Shown: positions 56,310-64,000 of the stretch, in pieces | How the letters are laid out: the number at the start of each line of letters is the position of its first letter | Position numbering within the stretch: position 1 is the first letter of the stretch | Origin: Peromyscus leucopus | Taxonomy: Eukaryota; Chordata; Mammalia; Rodentia; Cricetidae | Length of the DNA: 64,000 bases | Direction: 5' to 3' | NCBI RefSeq assembly: GCF_004664715.2 | Contig: NC_051073.1 | Coordinates: forward strand, 66,685,164 to 66,749,163 | Translations under genes and position numbers: made by a program | Notes under the pieces: model-generated | Databases searched by the model: none | What the model saw: the letters and a program-made list of their open reading frames with translations, nothing else | What the model was told of the DNA's origin: nothing

Positions 56310-57080
56310 TTATTTAACTTGTCCTTTGATGATTGTGTACTCCGTATGTTTTTTTTAATATCACACACACAGCAACCTCTCTTATTTCCCATCTCTGTCA
56401 ACCCCTTGCCCCCCATCCTTCTAAATCCCTCTCCCATATTCATGTCTTTTTGTTTTGTGACTCGCTGAGTGTAACCAGAATGGTTTGTGTGTCCATGCTC
56501 TACCCATTAGAAAGCTGGTGGGCTCACCAGAAACCAGGCAATGGAGGGCAATGACTCCCTGACTCTGAAAATCTATCAGGAGGCACTGGTTCATAGCGAA
56601 GGGGAGGGCCTATCGAAGTGAGCTCCTCAATCATGACTGAGTGTCTTGTGTGGGTCCAGTGCCAGTAACCTCAGCTGCTATGAGTTCATGATTGCATTGA
56701 CTGTGTGCCGTGCTCAGAGCAGAGAAGTTGTATCCTTTCTGCCTATCCCGTGGCTCTGACCTTCTTTCCAAGCCCTCCTCATCAATGTTCTTTAAAGGAG
56801 ATGGTATAAGTGTCTTATTCAGGGCTAAGCGCTCACTATCAGGTCACTTATTCCCAGCACCTTGAGTTTCCTACTCAGCCATGGGCTTCTGTAATCACGG
56901 ATGCTCACTGCAAAGGAAGACCTCTGATAAAGGCTGAGAGTAGCATTTGTCTTTGGGTATAAACGTAGGTATTTTAGGAAGGCACTGACACCGTGACAGT
57001 TTAGTTCAGGATTTTGAAGGACAGCTTCTTTCCTAATAATAGCGTTTGTATTCTTGGCTGGGGAGGGCTGATAGGCGACA
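56310..57080 (-). mobile_element. Old rodent L1 (Lx-like) 3'UTR region
   Basis: TTATTCAGGGCTAAGCGCTC, ATCAGGTCACTTATTCCCAG and CTGATAAAGGCTGAGAGTAG match phrases common in old rodent L1 3' regions; orientation is uncertain. Confidence 0.45.
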
Positions 57081-58299
57081 GAGTGAAGCATGTAGATAAA
57101 AGCGCCCGGAAGCAGCTCCCTTCTGAATTTTCCTTCATGAAGAGTGAAAAAATAGACCCCCCAATTTTGTGCCTTTAGAATGTAAAAATGTACTGAATTT
57201 ACCCTTGCTGGAAAGTTCTTCAGAAGAATGAAAGTCGTGGGGACAGCAATTCCATACTTCAGTCACCATCCAGGACCTGTGGACCCAAAGTGCTGTGTCT
57301 CACTTCCGGCGCAGGGTCCAGGAAGGAGTCCACATTATTTCTGTGGCAGAGCAAGTCACTTGGGGAAACCAGGGCAGAAGGTAAGAGTACACATCATGTG
57401 AGCAGCAGACATTCATGACAGTCCACTTAGTCCCCGCCCCTCACACCTGTGAAGCAAATCTCTTTTAGACCCAACTGTGGGCCACTGAAGGCATAGAGGA
57501 AGAATGTAGCCTTGACTGAACAAGTCTTTAATTTATGCTGGCATGAGAAAAAAATTACTGGAGTGTCTTGAATGAAGCATGTGCTTCTTGACAGACCTAT
57601 GCTGCATGAAGTGAGAACAAACTGAGGTGTAGAAGTTAGCTCACCTGAGTCCTTTGTGCTGTAGTAATTGAAATTTCAGATGATAAGATCAAATAAAATA
57701 ATTGGTTCTGGCAGGGAAACTGTGAATATTCAGTATGGAGGAAAAGGGTGCTATCAGAAGAATTATAAGAAAATAGATTCTAATACCTGCTATTTTTATA
57801 AAAGGAATAGCTTTGCTTAGGCCTAAAAGGAACAAGACTTAAGACTGTGAATCAATGGAAAGTGTTCTATTCTGGACAGGCTTCAGGAGCAGGTTCTGGA
57901 AATAATAATTCTCATGGCTCACAGAACAGTTTTAATCCAAATCAAGCTTGGATCTCTGTGGAAGAGAAAAAGAAAGCATACTGGCTTTGGGATAGAGAAA
58001 GATGAAGATGAGCAAGCAGTAAGGAACTCCAGAATATTAACATGCTCAAGTCCAAATGTGCCTGACTTGTTTCCTGTCTGAGTCGCAGAGTTCTATCACC
58101 CATTGGTTACCCAGGAGGAGGAAGGTAGGGGCACAAGGAGAGGTCATTTGCTGCAGTAAACTTGTGGTTTCTAGATAGAGAATTGTCAGTGGCAAATCCA
58201 TATCTGTTCACACTTCCCAGGGTCATAGTTGACTGAATATTATCTTTTCAACTTGTGTTCCAGGTAATGTGAGTCTGTCTCCAACCTTGTTTTGGTGGG
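57081..58299. other. No gene seen
   Basis: Single-copy-like DNA. Confidence 0.4.
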
Positions 58300-58690
58300 T
58301 AGTAAATTGTGGAACAGCAATCTTTTGAAGTTAGTTAATGTGATAAATCCACGGGAGTCTGTTTAAAGATGATTAAGGAAATTTATTAGGGTAAATTGAG
58401 GAAATTGAGTAGACAGCTCAAGTCGTCCTCTAACCTGACCAGGAGCGAATCCACCTGGCAGTTCCATCAGACCAGCAAGCAGGCAGCAGGGAGAAGGGGG
58501 TGGGCCCTTCTACCCCTTCCCTCTTTCCTTTTAAGAGGTCATGTACAATGGCAAGAAGCAACACCTCCTTCAGGCCATATACTCAAGGTCATGGGCAGAG
58601 CAAATACCACTACAGTTAGTTTCTGCTCTGGATTTGGTAACTAGAATCTTAGTTTCCCAACACAATAGACTAGCACAGATTCTAACTGCA
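58300..58690. mobile_element. Probable rodent LTR fragment
   Basis: AAGGAAATTTATTAGGGTAA, GGGCCCTTCTACCCCTTCCC, TTTTAAGAGGTCATGTACAA and AATAGACTAGCACAGATTC look like a cricetid LTR. No end or duplication fixed. Confidence 0.4.
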
Positions 58691-60370
58691 TGCTTTAAAA
58701 AAAAAATCCTAATTCCCAAATGAAATGCATCTGGGGTTTCTTACTGCTAACTTAAATAACCTCGTTATTTGTGTATCTTGATAGCTTTTTTGCTTTCTGA
58801 AAACTAAGAAACAGGCTAAAATGAAACACACTCAAAAGTGTTACCTTAGATGAACCCTACTTTATGTATTCTTAGCAAGTTAGCTCTGTCTGCCACCAAA
58901 AAAAAAAAAAAAGGTGAAATTTACATCATACTGTGAGGAACTCTCAGTCCCTACTGTCTGTGGTTAGAAGGTACCAATTCCTCAGGTATCATTTCACACC
59001 ATCAAGCCATTTTTCTGTACAAAAGATCAAGAGCCTTTGGCTCAAGCCCATGTGAACTCTTCTCCAGCCACTGAATGGAAACTATGGCAGAGTACTGAAG
59101 AAATCCTTCACACCTAAGATGTCTCTGAATTGTAAGCACGCCTTGTCAAACTCAGCACCACAGTGAATAACAATACCAAATTATCTTCATCACCAACCCT
59201 TTCAGTTATATTTCATGAGTGTGTGAAAAATTAAAATCACAAAGGGTTTTTCCGAGAAGCAACCTCTTTGTCATTTCTGTTTGTCTGCAGGGCCTGAGGC
59301 ACGGGTGAGCATGTGAAATTAGGCCTCGTTATTATAGTCAGCAATGGTGATGGAAACAGAGTCCACAGGAAACTCGGAACAGAATGAGCTGCTGTCAATG
59401 GAAATGCTTTCCAAGGTAACCTCCTCCCAGCTCCACAAATGCAGTCTCTCTTCCTGTCCCGTCTCCCTCCATCTTACGCTTTGCCCTCATCTCCTCTCCC
59501 TGACAAATCCAGTGGCCCCAAATCACCAACTTCTTTGCTCAAGATCTTCCTTCTCATGCATTTGACACCTTATCAGTTTCCAGAAATTGTTTTTACTTGA
59601 AAATATTAATGGCTTTTTTTTTTTAAGATCTTCCAGAATCTTTCTCAGTCTCTATAGTAAACATCTTTGCCTCACAGTAAATTCAGGCTCCCAGAGGTGA
59701 CCTTCCAGGGCCACAGTTGGCTCAGCTGCACCTCCGAGCAAGGCCAGGCTCTCATGAACTCGCAGTGGCTTGCTGCAGTTTCCTGTCTGTGCTGGGGTCC
59801 TCGTCTCAGTCCAGTTTGGCCTTGCCCACCTCCTACATCCATCTTTGCTTTTTGTTACCTCCGTTCCTACTTCTGTTAGCGAGCCTATCACCCATCACCT
59901 TGAGATGTGTTTCTCATGTGCCACAACCCCTCCTTCCTTCCTAAACTCAGGCACTCGCTGAGCACTGGCAGAAAAGCCATGCTCACTGATGTCACAGGAT
60001 AAATCAGAGTCTGTCTCCATCCAAGCTTTGTGACAACAAATGATGCCGAAAAGTCTCCCGATGCTCTATGAAAACAACATGCCCTGAGTCTCATGGTATC
60101 TAAGTTAAAACCCTCATGTGCTTCAAGTCCCAACAAGCGATTTCTTGCCCCAGATTAAGACTGTTCACTGGAAATGGGTTGCATCCATCCCGTTTTCTGT
60201 CGACATCACAGAGGCTGTGAAAACTCCTCAAGAACTAGTCTGATTAGTGTTACTAGTTTGATTTCAATTCAACAAATACTCAGTGTTTGCTACATGAAAA
60301 ACACTATGGTGGCCAATCTGGAGAATTCAGTGATGGCTAAGAAGAGCCTCTGCTCTTCAAGAATATAAAA
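58691..60370. other. No gene seen
   Basis: Single-copy-like DNA with an A15 run near 58899. Overlapping short frames at 59650-60136 are unassigned. Confidence 0.4.
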
Positions 60371-60570
60371 TCAGAGGCAAGAAAGATGGCTCAGTGGCTA
60401 AAGGCCCTTGCTGCGGGAGCCTGGCGTCCTGAGTTTAATTCCAGAACTTATGTAAAGATGGAAGGAGAGGACAAACTCCTCTGCCTTCCACACATTTGAC
60501 GTGCATGCCCATGCACATGTGGTGAACAGACACACACGATGCACACACAGTAATAAATAGAAGAATATGA
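60371..60570 (+). mobile_element. tRNA-derived rodent SINE (B4-like), sense
   Basis: GCAAGAAAGATGGCTCAGTGG, CCTGAGTTTAATTCCAGAAC and an ACACACACGATGCACACACA tail. Confidence 0.7.
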
Positions 60571-60995
60571 AATAAGATGGCAAAAGGCATGTGAAGGGAA
60601 ATATTAGTTAATATGTAACCCCGACTGTGAGAGAGATAAAACAAGATTTGCTTTGAACAGAGCACTTAATGGTTTCTAGAGAAGGTAAGGTTTGCATTGG
60701 CCTTAAAAGATTTGCAGGATTGTGTGAGGCAAGGCGGTACTGGCTGAGCGAGCTGCAGCTTTCCCAAGCAGCACATGTCGTAATTGTGTGTCTGTCTCCA
60801 GCTGAGACAGGATTGGGCTCTTGGACAAACCACTTTGCATCCACCCTCAAGTCCTCTATGGCTTGGTTCATTGGATGTTCTGAGTAAATGTTAGTTCAAT
60901 TAATTTAATTCATAGAGACTAGGATGCTTAAAAGCACATAATGCTTCTCAAATATGGACCAGAAGTCGTTGGATGGAGTTTTGCTAAGACCTTAC
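60571..60995. other. No gene seen
   Basis: Single-copy-like DNA. Confidence 0.4.
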
Positions 60996-61394
60996 TGTGC
61001 TGGATAGTTTTATGCCAACTTGGCACAAACTAAAGTCATCTGAAGAGGAAACCTCAATTGAAAAATGGCCTCCATAAGATCAATCCCTTTGCAAGTCTGT
61101 AAGGCATTTTCTTAGATTAAGGGGAAGAACTGAGCCCATTGTGAGTGGTGACATCTCTGGACTAGTGGTCCTGAGTCTATAAGAAAGCAGGCTGAGCAAG
61201 CCAGTAAGCAGCACTTCTCCATGGCCTCTGCATCAGCTCCTCCCTCCAGGATCCTGTCCTGTTTGTGTTCCTGTCCTAGTTTCCTTCAGTGATGAACAAC
61301 AATGTGGAAGTGTAAGCCAAATAAACCCTTTCCTCCCCAACTTGCTTTTTGGTCAAGGTGTTTCATCACAGCCATAGTAACTCTAACTAAGATA
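60996..61394 (+). mobile_element. Solo LTR, ERVL/MaLR-like, same family as 8995
   Basis: TGTGCTGGATAGTTTTATGC at the start, AAGCCAAATAAACCCTTTCC near the end and CTCTAACTAAGATA at the close. Very similar to 8995-9405 over the last 150 bases. Confidence 0.75.
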
Positions 61395-64000
61395 CTAATA
61401 AAAAAATTCAAAGATTAAAAATACAAACCATCTGTCCCATTCATTCCTGTCACCACTGAGCAGACTAGGTGAGCCCCATGGTACTCTCTAGAGTTCAGTG
61501 AGAAAAACCTTGATTATTATAGTACTATACTCGGTACTCCGTACCAGGAATCTGGTTCTCATAGTACTCCATTTGGTACTACCTACACAACACTGAAGCA
61601 AGTCAGTAGCCAGAGAGGTTGGATAACCTCCCTTTACTCAGCTCCTCTTCAGTAGAGCTTTGCATTTAGAAAGGAATCTCACTCATGTGGCTTGGGGACT
61701 TTGGAGGGATAAAAAAAAAATGCCTTATGATCTGTGGGCCAGTGCCACTTGGGAAGCAGAGAGATGAGATTGTGTTTGTGGGGTGGCCACCTTTATGATG
61801 ATTCATCTATAGCCTAAAATGAAGAGCCCAAATCTTCTGTTACCTTCACCTGTACCCATAGGCATTCTACAGAGAAAATAGAGAGGTAAGACAAGCAGGA
61901 AGGACTCAAAACCATGCTTTCCCAATCAGTAGTCAGTAGTACTAGAGTGAGTCATCCAGACTGACCCTGGAGTGGGTGTGTGGCTCCACACCTTCTTCCC
62001 AATCAGTTTTCTGGGCAAGGATCTTCAAGTCAAAATATCTGTAATGGTAACTGATGATTCAGATACAGATTTTATAAGGTAGAAAGAAAAAACACCTGCT
62101 TACAGCTGTATCAAAGAGAAAAACCATGCTTATCTGCAGAAGGGGGAAGAAGTACAGTCGTCATCATTACTGATATTTAAGAAAATATATTAGTAAATGT
62201 AGTCCCATGACTGTTCTATATTCTGATCAATGTATCAGTCCTTGGATATTGACGTTAATAAAGATTTGGGCATAGGGAAGAGACTAGTGTGTGCATTGTC
62301 CCAAGTGTTCATGTTTATGTGCTTGAAAACATTTTCAATTGCCTTTTTCTTCTGAGATGCATACTTATAGCATGTTTTCAGTCCTTCAGCAAACATTTGT
62401 CAAGTGTTTTGTGTATCAGGCACTCTGCTAGAGAGTGGGGTTGCAACAGAGAATGAGATCATCGAGATGTCTGTCCTGGTAGCTTTGGTATAGTCTAATT
62501 GGGAATAACGTGAGGCAAAGAGACTCTGACACCCAACAGAAAAGTGCTGTAGCAGAGAAAGTCAGGTGGTGTCAGGGAGAGAACAGGAGCAACTAGTCTA
62601 GAATTGATGGCAGTAGAATGATCAGGGGAACCATGGGAAATCAGCTAGGCTGAAGGAGCTGTGTGAGTCAGGCAGGTGTAGGGGAAGTTGTAGTTATTTC
62701 TGCTTCTTCAATACCTTTCCCTTTAGGCAACAATCCACCTCCACCATGCAACACACTTCCAGTCCATGAAGCCCTGGGTTAAGGCTGACATTATCTTCAC
62801 ATCATAAGGGTGGGCACATTGCTCTAATCTGCTCAGTCAGTGTTTCCTACCTCTGGTCTCTACTTCTGGAGCATGGTCTTAGGCATATGTTAATAGCTAA
62901 GCCATTGAGGCTGACTCCAAGAGTACACATGGAAACTGCTGGAAAGAAAGGCCCACTGGAGTCCCCTGAGATTGTTTGCCTGATAGAATATGAAGCTGGA
63001 TTTTTGCAAACAGGCAATACAGATAAGAAGACAGAGTTAGGGATGTATGTGTACCATCTCTCTCCATCTTCTACCAGGAAAGCAGTACCTTCTCAGCTTA
63101 ACCCACACATCTGCATCCTCTTCCTGGGTATCTGTAGCCTGAGCTGGCAACTTTTAAGAGATGCTGAGTCAATAAAGAATAGCATCTTCAAAGCTGTCTT
63201 CAACCAATCATGGGATATGGCTAACGCCATGCTCTTGTTATGCCTTCTCAAGAGAAAAATAAATAAATGAAGGCAAACAATGAAACAACCTGGGTTTTGT
63301 TACTAACAAGGGATGGGGGTGTGGATGTTGAGAAGTGTTATCTTTGGTGACTACAGTGTATGAGGTATTTAATGCCAGACATGACAGTACTCGGCCAGGT
63401 CCTGCCACCAAATGTGGTTTGAATGACATAAATACATTTTTCTCATACTTCAAAATGCTAGAAGCTGAAAACAAGATGCCAGCAGGTTTGCCTAGCAGAC
63501 ATGGCCTTCTTACCACATCCTTACATTGACCTTCCTGGGTAGATGTGGTGTCTCTCTGTGTTCCAATTAGTCTCCTATTCTCTGGAGATATTGAAGCAGT
63601 CCATGGAGATGCTCCTGTTTCCCACTGGGTTCTTCTCCTGCCCCCCTCCATGAATGGAGTAGGTAGACATCATAAGATGTTCAAATGGGAGGTGCTTTGT
63701 TGGTTACCTGGGATTGACAACCTTAATTAGGTTAGATAACTTTAAGTGAATTGCCACACAGATTTTGATAGTTTAATAGAATAAGCTTGAGCTCTTGAAA
63801 GCAATGGGATCCTAGTCAAGGGCCTTTACAGCTTGAGCAGTCTACTAGCCCCCAGGAAGCTCTCTGTGCTTCTGGGTAGTAGTCCCTTGCAGAGCAGGCC
63901 CACAGAAAATGGTCACCAGTGGGAACCACAGGAGCAGTGTGACTCCAGGCTCAGTTTCTAGCAGCTCTCAAAGCTAGATGCAGCTGCCAGAATGCGGCAG
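61395..64000. other. No gene seen
   Basis: Single-copy-like DNA. Two minisatellite-like repetitions of GGTACTCC/AGTACTCC occur at 61530-61580. An old mammalian repeat phrase (CAGCAAACATTTGTCAAGTG, 62387-62406) is present. Frames of 127 codons (62887-63270, plus) and 137 codons (63238-63651, minus) overlap on opposite strands and show no family. Confidence 0.4.

Noticed and set aside
63238..63651. 137-codon minus frame at the right end
   Set aside because: No domain, opposite-strand overlap with another frame, and no promoter or splice evidence.

Overview
The window is mammalian nuclear DNA from a muroid rodent, most likely a cricetid (hamster, vole or deer-mouse group). The grounds are the repeats: a B1 SINE with a cricetid-looking left arm, B3/B4 SINEs, rodent L1 ends, MaLR/ERVL LTRs, and many solo LTRs with 6-bp target-site duplications. 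I found no convincing host protein-coding exon, tRNA gene or intact cellular gene. Apart from the left end, the window reads as an intergenic or intronic repeat landscape with single-copy DNA between the repeats.

Left end (1-5312, minus strand): most of a murine-leukaemia-virus-like gammaretroviral provirus, cut by the left edge of the window inside env. In its own direction it holds a complete 496-bp 5' LTR (4817-5312), a tRNA-Pro primer binding site, a splice donor and leader, a GC-rich insert, the end of gag (CA C-terminus and NC), a heavily deleted pol, and an env that is open apart from one frameshift. The GC-rich insert sits where MA, p12 and the start of CA should be. It contains two recognisable pieces of 28S ribosomal RNA, both in sense with the provirus but in the reverse of their order in 28S. 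This captured-rRNA retrovirus is the most unusual object in the window.

5.3-16.2 kb: single-copy sequence with microsatellites, ERVL/MaLR-like LTRs, B4 SINEs and an ancient L1. The L1 is split by an ERVK-type LTR that carries a nested L1 and is flanked by 37-bp direct repeats. 16.4-19.8 kb: a MaLR provirus with two LTRs, a tRNA-like primer site and internal sequence, itself hit by a young L1 end and a solo LTR. 20-35 kb: older LTRs, ancient L1, B1, B4, an antisense L1 and two GC-rich or GT-rich simple repeats. 35.6-36.9 kb: an L1 with a 5' inversion and target-site duplication. 38-45.8 kb: a dense run of solo LTRs, several with exact 5- or 6-bp duplications. 45.8-64 kb: mostly single-copy sequence with a GA tract, an old hAT-type transposon fossil, B3/B4 SINEs, one more ERVK-type LTR and one more ERVL-like LTR. 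Several AT-rich, TAATTA-bearing segments (about 14.5, 33.6, 48.5 and 54.6 kb) look like possible conserved noncoding elements, but this cannot be tested here.
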